Below, piece after piece: positions 8,873-17,009 of a stretch of 64,000 bases of DNA. Under the pieces are notes generated by a model. It was not told the DNA's origin. It made no database searches and saw only the letters and a list, made by a program, of their open reading frames with translations. Position numbers and translations under genes: made by a program. Source of the stretch: Amycolatopsis sp. 195334CR (GTDB taxonomy: Bacteria > Actinomycetota > Actinomycetes > Mycobacteriales > Pseudonocardiaceae); the NCBI RefSeq assembly GCF_017309385.1, contig NZ_JAFJMJ010000001.1:2542001-2606000 (forward strand), given 5' to 3'. Positions within the stretch are counted from its first letter, which is position 1. The number at the start of each line of letters is the position of its first letter.

Positions 8873-9526
8873 TCAGTCGTCCATGAGACCGGAACGCCAC
8901 GCCCAGGCGGCGGTCTCCACCCGGTTGCGCGCGCCGATCTTGCTCTGCACCGAAGCCAGGTGCGTTTTGACCGTGGACAGCGACAGGAACAGCTCGGTGC
9001 CGATCTCGGTGTTGGTCAACCCGCGGGCGGCCGCCTTCGTCACGTCGATTTCGCGCGCGGTCAGCGACTCCGACGGCGGATCGATCTGCTTCCGCGCCGG
9101 TTTGCTGTCGAAGTGCTTGAGCAGGCGGACGGTGATCTGCGGCGAGACCAGCGCGTCGCCGCGGTCGGCCGCGCGCACCGCCTCGATCAGCAGCGCGGGC
9201 CCGGCGTCCTTGAGCAGGAAGCCGCTGGCGCCGTTGCGCAACGCGGTGTGCACGTACTCGTCGAGGTCGAAGGTGGTCACCACGACCACCTTCAGCGGGT
9301 CCGCCACCTCCGGCCCGGCGAGCTGCTTGGTCACCGCCAGCCCGTCCAGCTCCGGCATGCGGATGTCGAGCAGGCAGACGTCCGGCCGCAGTTCGCGGGC
9401 CTGGCGCACGGCGTCCACGCCGTTCGCCACGTCGGCCACCACCTCGATGTCGTCCTGCGCGTCGAGGATCATGCGGAACCCCATCCGCACCATTTCCTGA
9501 TCGTCGGCGATCAGCACCCGGATCAT
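8873..9526 (-). CDS. LuxR/NarL-family response regulator
   Basis: A 217-aa response regulator with Asp54 in LLDIRMPELDG, Lys in GFLLKDAGPA, and a LuxR HTH (LTAREIDVTKAAARGLTN, LSLSTVKTHLASVQ). The start ATG at 9526 gives MIRVLIADDQ and overlaps the kinase stop (ATGA). Together with the large kinase it forms a pair divergent from a MacB-like ABC transporter, so that transporter is a plausible target. Confidence 0.9.
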   Translation of the reverse strand: MIRVLIADDQEMVRMGFRMILDAQDDIEVVADVANGVDAVRQARELRPDVCLLDIRMPELDGLAVTKQLAGPEVADPLKVVVVTTFDLDEYVHTALRNGASGFLLKDAGPALLIEAVRAADRGDALVSPQITVRLLKHFDSKPARKQIDPPSESLTAREIDVTKAAARGLTNTEIGTELFLSLSTVKTHLASVQSKIGARNRVETAAWAWRSGLMDD

Positions 9527-11283
9527 TCCGCTCCCTGTTGAGCCGCCAGTGGCAACCACGCCTCGACCAGCCAGCCGCCTTCCGGCGCCCGGCCCGCCGA
9601 CAGCCTGCCGTGCAGCAGCGCGACCCGTTCGCGCATGCCGACCAGACCGTATCCGCCGGAGATCTGCGCGCCGCGCTGGCTCTCCCCGCGCCCGTTGTCA
9701 CTGACCCGGATGTGCAGTTCGCCCTGCTCCTCGCGCACCGAAACCCAGGCGACGCTGGCGCCGGCGGCGTGCTTGCCGATGTTCGTCAGCGACTCCTGCA
9801 CCAGCCGCAGCGCCGACCGCGCGACCTCCTGCGGCAGGTTGTCCGGCAGGTTCAGCTCGATCTTGGTGAACACCCCGTGGTTCGCCGCCTCGACCATCTT
9901 GTGCAGGTCGGCGGCCAGGCTCATGGTGGCCTGCTCGCTGAAATCGGTGGCGCCCGCGGGGTTGTCGCCGCGCATGCTGCGCACCAGCCGTCGCATGGCC
10001 GCCAGCGCCTCGGTGCCCGCGCTCTCGATGCGGTCCATCGCCTCCACCGCGATCTGCGGGTTCTTCCCGGCGACCATCTTCGCGGCCTGCGCCTGCACCA
10101 CGATCCCGGTCACGTGGTGGGCGACCACGTCGTGCAGTTCCCTGGCCAGCGCCATCCGCTCGGCGGTCTGCGCGTCGGTGACCGCGGACTGCACCACCTG
10201 CTTGCGCTCGGAGTCGCGGGACCGCAGGAACAACCCGGTCGCGATGGAGATGCCGAGCACCAGGAAGGCGGACAGGATGTGCGGCTGGAGGTCGTCGAAG
10301 TCGAGGGTGGGGCCGTCGCGCCGGACGTTGGCCATCGCGCTGAGCGCGACCGCGCCGGAGAGCACCAGGATCGACGGCCAGGCCCGGGCGGTGGTGGTGT
10401 GCCGGATCAGCAGCACCACCATCACCGCACCGGCACCGACCTGCCCGATCGGCACCCCACCGGCGAGCACGTAACTGGAGTGGTCGCGCAGCACCAGGCG
10501 GGTGGCCACGGCGGAGACCAGCATCAGCCCGGCCAGCACGTACGCCGAGAGCACCGGCCGCCGCTTCCCCACCATCGCCAGCGCGCCCGCGGCCAGCGAG
10601 CAGAGCAGGGTCGGCGCGGCCCGCGGGCCCACGCTGACCGCCTCGCCGAGTTCCATGAACAACAGCACCGACAGCAGGCCGACCAGCGGCCACTGCCCGC
10701 TGAACAGGTCGCCGAGCTTGCTCTTGCGCTGCTGCTGCGCCGGGCTCCTGGCGCCGATGCCGAACAGCACCGCGGCGAACAGCAGGCCGGCGCCGAACAA
10801 CCCGTTCCGGCCGTCGGCCAGCGTGCTGACCGGATCGTTGTTCGCCCGGGCGGCGATCCCCAGCAGACAGGCCACGACCAGGGAGAACGTCCCCGCGAAG
10901 GCCACCCCGGGATGGGCCGCGCGGACCACGAAGATGACCAGCTCGACCCCGGCGACGATCTCCGCGAACGAGAGGTTCTCCAGCACCGTCGAGTAGGTCG
11001 GCACCCCGGCCAGGTTCAACACCAGCGACGAGCACACCAGCACCAGCGCCCCGGTGAACGCCGCGGCCACCGGCTGCGTGCGGGCCCAGATCGCGCAGGC
11101 GGCCATCAGCACGATGCCCGGCACGATGGCCAGGTCGTGGAAGCGCGGCCCCACGTTGTCGAAGGCGGCCGAGCCGATGACGGCGACGTCGCAGAGGACG
11201 GCCGCGAGCAGCACGATGCCGGGCACACCGAGCCACCGCAGGAAGCCGGTGACGCGCACGGCGAGCTGGTCGAGGGTGGGCAC
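9523..11283 (-). CDS. Large sensor histidine kinase, about 10 TM segments
   Basis: A 586-aa kinase from GTG 11283. Residues 1-355 are mostly hydrophobic with about ten predicted TM helices and no obvious extracellular domain, which suggests membrane-internal sensing. HisKA_3 follows with His384 in RELHDVVAHHVTG, then HATPase (RLVQESLTNIGKHA, GGYGLVGMRERVALL). No clear ribosome site precedes the GTG; translation may be leaderless. Divergent by 179 bp from an ABC transporter operon, resembling actinobacterial cell-envelope or peptide-stress modules. Confidence 0.87.
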   Translation of the reverse strand: MPTLDQLAVRVTGFLRWLGVPGIVLLAAVLCDVAVIGSAAFDNVGPRFHDLAIVPGIVLMAACAIWARTQPVAAAFTGALVLVCSSLVLNLAGVPTYSTVLENLSFAEIVAGVELVIFVVRAAHPGVAFAGTFSLVVACLLGIAARANNDPVSTLADGRNGLFGAGLLFAAVLFGIGARSPAQQQRKSKLGDLFSGQWPLVGLLSVLLFMELGEAVSVGPRAAPTLLCSLAAGALAMVGKRRPVLSAYVLAGLMLVSAVATRLVLRDHSSYVLAGGVPIGQVGAGAVMVVLLIRHTTTARAWPSILVLSGAVALSAMANVRRDGPTLDFDDLQPHILSAFLVLGISIATGLFLRSRDSERKQVVQSAVTDAQTAERMALARELHDVVAHHVTGIVVQAQAAKMVAGKNPQIAVEAMDRIESAGTEALAAMRRLVRSMRGDNPAGATDFSEQATMSLAADLHKMVEAANHGVFTKIELNLPDNLPQEVARSALRLVQESLTNIGKHAAGASVAWVSVREEQGELHIRVSDNGRGESQRGAQISGGYGLVGMRERVALLHGRLSAGRAPEGGWLVEAWLPLAAQQGAE

Positions 11284-11462
11284 GGAAGCGACGGTAGAGG
11301 ATCGCGCGCGGTGCGCACCTTGGCCGCCTGGCCATCTCCCCCTCGGCCGATCGGCCGAGGTTCGCCGAGCGGGCTGTGGCCGTCTGCCCGAAGTACCGGG
11401 ACCACCGGCTGGGCGAGTCTTCTCGGCAACGACGAAGGTCCGAGAAACCAGGGAGAAATCCG

Positions 11463-12164
11463 GTGCAGAATCCACAGTGGACGAACGACGGCGCACCCGT
11501 GCTGTCCGGCCGCGGGCTGGTGAAGCGCTACGGCGCCCAGTACGCGCTGGCCGGGGTGGACATCGACGTCCACGCCGGGGAGGCGATCGCCATCGTCGGG
11601 CCGTCCGGCTCCGGCAAGACCTCGCTGCTGCACGTGCTGGCCGGCATCCTCAAGGCCGACGACGGCGCGATCCACCTCGGCGGCCAGCGGGTGGACCAGC
11701 TCAGCGAGACCAAGCGCAGCGAGCTGCGGCGCACGGAGTTCGGCTTCGTGTTCCAGTCGGGCATGCTGGTCGCCGAGCTGACCGCCGAGGAGAACGCGGC
11801 GCTGCCGCAGCTGCTCGCCGGGGCCGGGCGCAAGGAGGCGGTGACCGCCGCCCGCGGCTGGCTGGCCCGGCTCGGCCTGGCGGGCAAGGAGCAGCGGCGC
11901 CCGGGTGAGCTGTCCGGTGGTGAGGCGCAGCGCGTGGCGATCGCCCGCGCCCTCGCGCACCGGCCGAAGGTGATCTTCGCCGACGAGCCGACCGGCGCGC
12001 TGGACACCCGGACCGGCCGCGACACGATGAGCGCCCTGCTGGCCACCGCGCACGAGACCGGGGCCGCGGTGATCGTGGTGACGCACGACCGCGAGCTGGC
12101 CGAGTCGATGCCGCGCACGGTGGCCATCCGCGACGGCCGGATCGACGTGCGGGTCGCGGCATGA
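11463..12164 (+). CDS. ABC transporter ATP-binding protein, MacB/LolD-type
   Basis: A 233-aa ATPase with Walker A GPSGSGKT (residues 46-53), Q-loop FVFQSGMLV, signature LSGGEAQRVAIARAL, Walker B VIFADEPTGALD and switch His in VTHDREL. This set is typical of type VII (MacB/FtsX-like) transporters. Start GTG at 11463 with AGGGAG upstream. The stop overlaps the permease start (ATGA). Probably powers a mechanotransmission-type pump for peptides, lipids or antibiotics. Confidence 0.92.
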   Translation: MQNPQWTNDGAPVLSGRGLVKRYGAQYALAGVDIDVHAGEAIAIVGPSGSGKTSLLHVLAGILKADDGAIHLGGQRVDQLSETKRSELRRTEFGFVFQSGMLVAELTAEENAALPQLLAGAGRKEAVTAARGWLARLGLAGKEQRRPGELSGGEAQRVAIARALAHRPKVIFADEPTGALDTRTGRDTMSALLATAHETGAAVIVVTHDRELAESMPRTVAIRDGRIDVRVAA

Positions 12165-14380
12165 ACCCGTTCCAGATGGCCGTGCGCGTGCTGCGCGGCG
12201 ACCGGCGGACGCGGGTCTCGGCGATCCTCACCGGCGTCGGGGTGGCCGTGGCGACCGCGCTGGTCCTGCTGCTGATCGGGCTGCCGTTCGGCACCCAGGC
12301 GCGGGCCGAGCGCGCGCTGTGGCAGCAGCAGGTGTTCAGCGAGCAGGCCGACGGCGTGGCGAACCTGTCCAAGGCGATCTCGCAGGACTACTTCGAGGGC
12401 AGGGAGATCACCCGCGTCGACGTGGCGCAGCTGTCGCAAGTGGACAAACTGCCGCCGGGGATCGACCGGCTGCCCGGTCCCGGCGAGGCGCTGGTGTCGC
12501 CGGAACTGGCCCAGCTGATGGACTCGCGGATGGCCTCGCAGCTGTCCGACCGCTTCGGCACCGGGCAGCGGGGGCTGCTCGGCGAGGAGTCGCTCGCCTT
12601 CCCGGAGCAGCTGGTCGCGCTGGTCGGGCACGCGCCGGAGGAGATGCCGCAGAACGCGATGCCGGTTCAGGGCTTCCCGACGACCGGTGCGGAACCGGAT
12701 CCGCTGCTGCAACTGCTCTCCGGTGTCGGCGTGGTGGTGCTGCTGGTGCCGAGCCTGGTGCTGGTCGCGTCCTCGGCCCGGCTGACCGCCGCCCGCCGTG
12801 AGCAGCGGCTGGCGGCGCTCCGGCTGGCCGGGGCCACGCCGAAGCAGGTGATCGGCATGGTCGCCGCCGAAACCGCGCTCGCCTCGGTGGCCGGTGCGGT
12901 GCTCGGCCTGGCGGTGAGCCCGCTGGTGAACCTGCTGGCCACGGTGGTCCCGTGGGCGGGCGGCACCTGGCAGGCCGACGACTTCGCGCTGCCGCTCCCG
13001 CTGAGCATCGGCATCGCGGTGGCCCTGCCCGCGCTGGTGCTGCTGGCCGCGGTCGCCGGGATGCGGCGGGTGGTCACCGCCCCGCTCGGCGCCACCGGCG
13101 GGCACACCAAGAAGCCGCTGCACTGGTGGCGCCTGCTCGCGCTGCCCGCGGCCGGCCTGTTCTTCTTCTTCGCCATCTCGACCGCCAAGGAGAACGGCGG
13201 CGTGCTGATCGTGCTCGGCGGGTTGTTCGTGCTGGTCGGCTCGGCGGCGGTGATCGGGCCGTGGGTGACCTCGGCGGTCGGCGGCATCTTCGTCCGGGTG
13301 TGGCGGAAACCGGCCGGCCTGCTCGCCGGGCGGCGGCTGCGCGACGACCCGAAGGGCGCCTACCGGGCGTCGGCTGGTGTGGTGCTGGCGGTGTTCGCCG
13401 GTTCGATGGCGCTGACCCTGCTGCCGAGCCTCGAATCGCTGGCCGGTGGCGGCCGTTCCTTCCACGATTCGGTGCTCTACCTGGACTCCGACGCGGCGGG
13501 TGTGCAGCAGATCGCGGACAAGGCGAACGGCGAGCTGGCGCGCTACGGCGTGCCGGAGCGGGTCACCCCCATTCCGCAGGTGTCGCTGGGGACCTCGCCG
13601 GACAGCGGCCGGTACGCGCTGGTGCTCGACTGCCAGAACGCGCGCAGCCTGCTGCGGTTCGACCCCGGCACCTGCGACGGCAAGCCCGCCGTCTACTCGG
13701 CGACGCCGATGGATCTGACCGGCTTGCAGGTGTCCGACGGGCAGAGCGCGGGCAAGCCGCTGCCCGATGGCACGGTCTCGCGGTCGGTCGCGGCGCGGGG
13801 TGACGACCGGTTCAGCTCGGTGTTCATCGACCCGTCGGCGGTGCCCGAGGGCGTGCAGGCGCAGTACTACACGCTGGCCGCGCCGACCACCCCGGCAACC
13901 CGCGAGGTGGTGCGAACGGCACTGGTCAACGCGGCCGCCGGAACGCAGATCAACAGCCGTGAGCTGATCCTGGGCAACCAGCAGATCGAACTGGCCGACC
14001 TGCGCCGGGTCACGGTGATCGGGCTGGTCGCGGCCGGCGTGCTCGCCGGGTGCAGCGCGGCGATCGCCACCGCGGGCTCGGTGATGGACCGGCGGCGCAC
14101 CTTCGGCGCGCTGATCGCGGCCGGTACCCCGGTGCGCACGCTGGCCAGGGCCCTGCGGACGGAGGCGGCGCTGCCCGCGCTCGTCGCCACGATCGGCGCC
14201 GGGGTGGTCGGCGCGATCGTCGGACTCGGCCTGTTCAGCATGGTCGACGACGGGCCGGTGGTGTTCAGCCCGTGGATCCTGGCGCCGGTGGCGCTGGGCG
14301 CGCTGGTCGCCGTACTGGCCGCTTCGGTGTGCACCCCGGCCCTGAACCGGGTGCGCGCCGAACCCCTCGCCGACGAGTGA
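12161..14380 (+). CDS. FtsX-like/MacB-type ABC permease
   Basis: A 739-aa membrane protein with the FtsX-like double layout: one TM near residue 20, an extracytoplasmic stretch, three TM segments near 185-310, then a second unit with an extracytoplasmic region (about 440-600) and three C-terminal TM segments. Repeated LRLAGATPKQVIGMVAAE and LIAAGTPVRTLARALRTE segments are characteristic coupling helices. Co-translated with its ATPase. The perfect hairpin repeat begins 7 bp after its stop. Confidence 0.88.
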   Translation: MNPFQMAVRVLRGDRRTRVSAILTGVGVAVATALVLLLIGLPFGTQARAERALWQQQVFSEQADGVANLSKAISQDYFEGREITRVDVAQLSQVDKLPPGIDRLPGPGEALVSPELAQLMDSRMASQLSDRFGTGQRGLLGEESLAFPEQLVALVGHAPEEMPQNAMPVQGFPTTGAEPDPLLQLLSGVGVVVLLVPSLVLVASSARLTAARREQRLAALRLAGATPKQVIGMVAAETALASVAGAVLGLAVSPLVNLLATVVPWAGGTWQADDFALPLPLSIGIAVALPALVLLAAVAGMRRVVTAPLGATGGHTKKPLHWWRLLALPAAGLFFFFAISTAKENGGVLIVLGGLFVLVGSAAVIGPWVTSAVGGIFVRVWRKPAGLLAGRRLRDDPKGAYRASAGVVLAVFAGSMALTLLPSLESLAGGGRSFHDSVLYLDSDAAGVQQIADKANGELARYGVPERVTPIPQVSLGTSPDSGRYALVLDCQNARSLLRFDPGTCDGKPAVYSATPMDLTGLQVSDGQSAGKPLPDGTVSRSVAARGDDRFSSVFIDPSAVPEGVQAQYYTLAAPTTPATREVVRTALVNAAAGTQINSRELILGNQQIELADLRRVTVIGLVAAGVLAGCSAAIATAGSVMDRRRTFGALIAAGTPVRTLARALRTEAALPALVATIGAGVVGAIVGLGLFSMVDDGPVVFSPWILAPVALGALVAVLAASVCTPALNRVRAEPLADE

Positions 14381-14386
14381 GGGATT

Positions 14387-14439
14387 GCTATGAGTGGGGC
14401 ATTACTTGCGTTGATTGCAAGTAATGCCCCACTCATAGC
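14387..14439. terminator. Long conserved hairpin, copy 1 of 3 (convergent gene ends)
   Basis: Two perfectly complementary 23-nt arms (14387-14409 and 14417-14439) around the loop GTTGATT, beginning GCTATGAGTGGGGC. It lies between the stops of the ABC permease (+) and trmB (-), 7 and 3 bp away. The same arms recur at 46962 and 58737 with the loop in the other orientation. Inferred role: bidirectional terminator or 3'-end stabiliser; the identity of the arms suggests a dispersed element. Confidence 0.85.
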
Positions 14440-14441
14440 GT

Positions 14442-15137
14442 TCAGCGGCGTTCGAAGATCAGGTCGTGGCTGATCCGGTTCTCCTCGACCGCGCGGTTCT
14501 CGAACTTGGTCACCGGGCGCCAGTCGGGCCGCGGCGCCCAGCCGTCGTAGCGGTTCACCAGGGTCGGCTCGGCCGAGCAGACCTCGAGCATCTGCTCGGC
14601 GTAGTTCTCCCAGTCGGTCGCCAGGTGCAGCGTGCCGCCCGGCTCGAGCCGCGAGGCCACCAGCGCGACGAAGTCCGGCTGCACCAGGCGCCGCTTGTGG
14701 TGGCGCTTCTTCGGCCACGGGTCCGGGAAGAAGATGCGCACCCCGTGCAGCGAATCCGCCGGGACGTGCTTCGTCAGCAGGACGACCGCGTCGCCGTTGA
14801 TCAGGCGCAGGTTCTCCACGCCCAGCTTTTCGGCACGCAGCATCAGCTGGCCGAGGCCAGGCTCGTACACCTCGACGGCGACGTAGTTCAGCTCCGGTGC
14901 GGCCGCGGCGAGCTGCGACGTGGTCTCGCCCATGCCGGAACCGATCTCCAGCAGGACCGGCGCCGACCGGCCGAACCACGCGTCGAAGTCGACCGGTCCC
15001 TCGTCCAGTTCGGCCACCTTGCGCCCGAGCGAGGGCCAGTGCTCTTCCCACGCGCGTTGCTGCCCGACGGTCATCCGGCCGCCGCGCTGCACGTAACTGA
15101 CCACGCTGCGCAACCGCGGCTGGTGTTCGCTTTCCAC
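14442..15137 (-). CDS. trmB: tRNA (guanine-N7-)-methyltransferase
   Basis: A 231-aa TrmB, which methylates G46 in the variable loop of tRNAs using SAM. Motifs: LLEIGSGMGETT (SAM site), NYVAVEVYEPGL, the family-specific IFFPDPWPKKRHHKRRL and LHLATDWENYAE. GTG start at 15137, supported by the family's usual N-terminal basic stretch (SYVQRGGRMTVGQQRAWE). The candidate MITE sits 9 bp upstream and may carry or displace its promoter. Confidence 0.95.
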   Translation of the reverse strand: MESEHQPRLRSVVSYVQRGGRMTVGQQRAWEEHWPSLGRKVAELDEGPVDFDAWFGRSAPVLLEIGSGMGETTSQLAAAAPELNYVAVEVYEPGLGQLMLRAEKLGVENLRLINGDAVVLLTKHVPADSLHGVRIFFPDPWPKKRHHKRRLVQPDFVALVASRLEPGGTLHLATDWENYAEQMLEVCSAEPTLVNRYDGWAPRPDWRPVTKFENRAVEENRISHDLIFERR

Positions 15138-15146
15138 CCGGCAAAC

Positions 15147-15315
15147 TTAGAGGGCGCGCGAACAGGGCGTGGCGGCGCCCGTCGCGCCGAGGCGGTCCCT
15201 GGCGGCACCGCGCCGACATCGAAGTACGGTCCAGTACGGCGATGCCTGCGCGGCACCGCCAGGAACCACCTCGATCACGACGGCCATCCACCGACCCTCT
15301 TCGCGCGCCCTCTAA
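15147..15315. mobile_element. Candidate 169-bp MITE with 16-bp terminal inverted repeats
   Basis: TTAGAGGGCGCGCGAA at 15147-15162 is the exact reverse complement of 15300-15315. Most of the interior is also imperfectly self-complementary: CCTGGCGGCACCGCGC near 15200 faces GCGCGGCACCGCCAGG near 15248, around a GTAC-rich centre. The unit can fold into one long hairpin. TA dinucleotides sit at both outer edges, compatible with an IS630/Tc1-type TA target duplication. It has no coding capacity and fills almost all of the 185-bp gap upstream of trmB. Confidence 0.6.
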
Positions 15316-15322
15316 CTGCCGG

Positions 15323-15901
15323 TCAGCGCACCGCTTCGAACTCCCCCAGCCGGGCGCGCAGCCCGGCCAGCCCGGACACCGCGATCGGGTTCGGCGTGGG
15401 GCCGCTGTGCGCGGGCAGCACGTCGATCCAGCCGGGGTGCCGGTCGGTGTTCAGGATGGTCGTCGGGATCCGGTGCCCGGCGGAGCCGCCCTCCGAGGGC
15501 ATGAACTCCCAGTACCCGGACTCACCGTCGGCCGCCCAGGGCACGTATTCCCAGCCGGGGCGGCGGCTGAGCAGCTGGGCGATGCGGTCCTCCACCCGGA
15601 AGCCGCTCTCCCGCGAGTCCAGTTCACCGGCCACCACCGCACGCAGCCACCAGGGCGCGGGGACCACGTCCCCGCCGGCCGCGGTGGCGCGGTACAGCGC
15701 GAGCACCTGGTCCTCCGGACCGCGGTGCACCCACGCACGCCGGATGTCGGACGGTTTGCCTGCCCCCGCCACGATGCGGGGCAATTCGATCGCCTGCGAC
15801 CATTCGAGGCCCACCATCGGCTCGAGCCGGGGCTGGGGTGAGGCCGGTCGCTGGGCGGGGATGCTGCCTTCGACTCCTCGATCGGTTTCCACCACCGTCA
15901 A
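15323..15901 (-). CDS. Conserved-looking hypothetical protein
   Basis: A 192-aa soluble, Trp/Pro-rich protein without TM segments or signal peptide; I do not recognise a family. Notable segments are WVHRGPEDQVLALYRA and GYWEFMPSEGG. TTG start at 15901 is chosen because GGAGGTGA lies 4-6 bp upstream; an in-frame GTG at 15895 is the alternative. GC-rich third positions support coding. It is followed by the candidate MITE and then trmB, and preceded by a 315-bp AT-richer gap. Confidence 0.7.
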   Translation of the reverse strand: MTVVETDRGVEGSIPAQRPASPQPRLEPMVGLEWSQAIELPRIVAGAGKPSDIRRAWVHRGPEDQVLALYRATAAGGDVVPAPWWLRAVVAGELDSRESGFRVEDRIAQLLSRRPGWEYVPWAADGESGYWEFMPSEGGSAGHRIPTTILNTDRHPGWIDVLPAHSGPTPNPIAVSGLAGLRARLGEFEAVR

Positions 15902-16216
15902 GGGTCACCTCCGTAGAGTTCCGTGACGGGTTCACTATTGAAAATGCCTGGTCAGCGGCCGGATGTCCGCTTTCTGTGAGCGAACCCACAGCGCTTTTAC
16001 GTGGTCTTAACCCGGCTGCGCGCAGTAGTGCGTGTTCAGTATGTCGTTGAGATCTTGGAATTCGTTACTACCCGTTTACGGCGTCATCCGGTGATCTTTT
16101 TTTCCGCACACGAAAGGACCCGAGTCGCCCCCCGAACGGCGACCCGGGTCCCTTCCCCCGATCCGGTCTGCGCACCCCCGTGCCGCGGAGCCGGATTTTT
16201 TCCCCTGTAGAGGTCT
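15902..16216. other. 315-bp intergenic region, AT-richer than its surroundings
   Basis: No credible gene. It holds the upstream region of the hypothetical gene at 15901 and a terminator hairpin for the ABC permease gene at 16217. A run of seven T at 16097-16103 and several AT-rich patches suggest promoter DNA. CTGTG/CACAG arms near 15977 form a small inverted repeat that could be an operator; nothing ties it to a regulator. Confidence 0.5.
16116..16151 (-). terminator. GC-rich hairpin terminator after the ABC permease
   Basis: GGACCCGAGTCGCC (16116-16129) pairs with GGCGACCCGGGTCC (16138-16151) with one mismatch and an 8-nt loop. Read on the minus strand it comes 65 bp after the permease stop and is followed by a short U-containing tract (CCUUUCG), so it likely ends the 17951-16217 transcript. 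Confidence 0.6.
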
Positions 16217-16984
16217 TTACGCGTCCCGCTTCTTCGCCGTGGCGATGGCGATCACCAGCATGATCACCGCGAAGCCGGCGAAGTAGGCCAGTGCCCACCC
16301 CGGGCTCAGCGTCGAGGACGACAGCGGCGGGCCCGCCTCGGCGCCCAGCGCGCCGTTGGCCGAACCGTCCCCGGTGACGAACTTGTGCGCCACGTTGAAC
16401 GGCATCCACTTGTGGATGTCGTCGCCGACCGACGGGATCAGCGGGACCAGGCCCTCGACCGCGAGGTTGTAGATCAGCAGCAGCGAGATCGCGCCGGCGC
16501 TGTGGCGGATCAGGATGCCGACGGCCACCGCGACCACCGCGGCCAGCGCGAACACCGGGCCGATGCCGGCCACGTTGATCCACTCGGCGGTGGTGTTCAG
16601 CGCCAGGTCGGCCTCGGGCTGCAGCAGGTTCGCGATGCCCCAGGAGCCGAACCCGGCGATCTCCCCGACCACCAGCGCCAGCAGCGCGACCACCACGGTC
16701 TTCGCCAGCAGCGCCGAACCGCGGTGCGGCACCGCCTGGAAGGTGGTGCGGATGGTGCCGAAGCGGTACTCGGTGGTGACCGCCAGCGCGGCCAGCACCA
16801 TCACCACGGCCAGGCCGAAGGTGTACCCGAACTCGGCGCTGCCCACCGTGACGAACTCGATGTTCTCGGTGGTGCCGGTGATCAGCGCGGCGAACCCGAT
16901 GGTGACGACCAGCGTGATCAGCGCGCACCACCACGGTGAACGCGTGGTGAACAACTTGATGCGCTCGACTGCGAGCAGAGTCAT
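16217..16984 (-). CDS. ABC-2 type transporter permease
   Basis: A 255-aa protein with six hydrophobic segments, no signal peptide, and the TTEYRFGTIRTTFQAVPHR loop between TM2 and TM3 that is typical of ABC-2 permeases paired with BcrA-like ATPases. ATG at 16984, 25 bp after the ATPase stop. The two probably form a bacitracin- or lantibiotic-type efflux pump. The two-component system at 18119-19998 lies upstream on the same strand. Confidence 0.85.
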   Translation of the reverse strand: MTLLAVERIKLFTTRSPWWCALITLVVTIGFAALITGTTENIEFVTVGSAEFGYTFGLAVVMVLAALAVTTEYRFGTIRTTFQAVPHRGSALLAKTVVVALLALVVGEIAGFGSWGIANLLQPEADLALNTTAEWINVAGIGPVFALAAVVAVAVGILIRHSAGAISLLLIYNLAVEGLVPLIPSVGDDIHKWMPFNVAHKFVTGDGSANGALGAEAGPPLSSSTLSPGWALAYFAGFAVIMLVIAIATAKKRDA

Positions 16985-17009
16985 GGCTATCCCCGAATCC
17001 TCGAAAAAG

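Noticed and set aside
7121..9541. 806-aa plus-strand open frame
   Set aside because: It lies antisense to the amidohydrolase and response regulator, with Arg/His/Gln-rich composition and no domain. Same judgement for the 661-aa frame at 9538-11523.
14381..14440. Short peptides encoded across the long hairpin copies
   Set aside because: They arise only because neighbouring frames run into the palindrome; no start or codon signal is specific to them.
16001..16210. 69-aa plus-strand ORF in the 15902-16216 gap
   Set aside because: It spans the terminator hairpin, has poor codon bias and no homology-like features.
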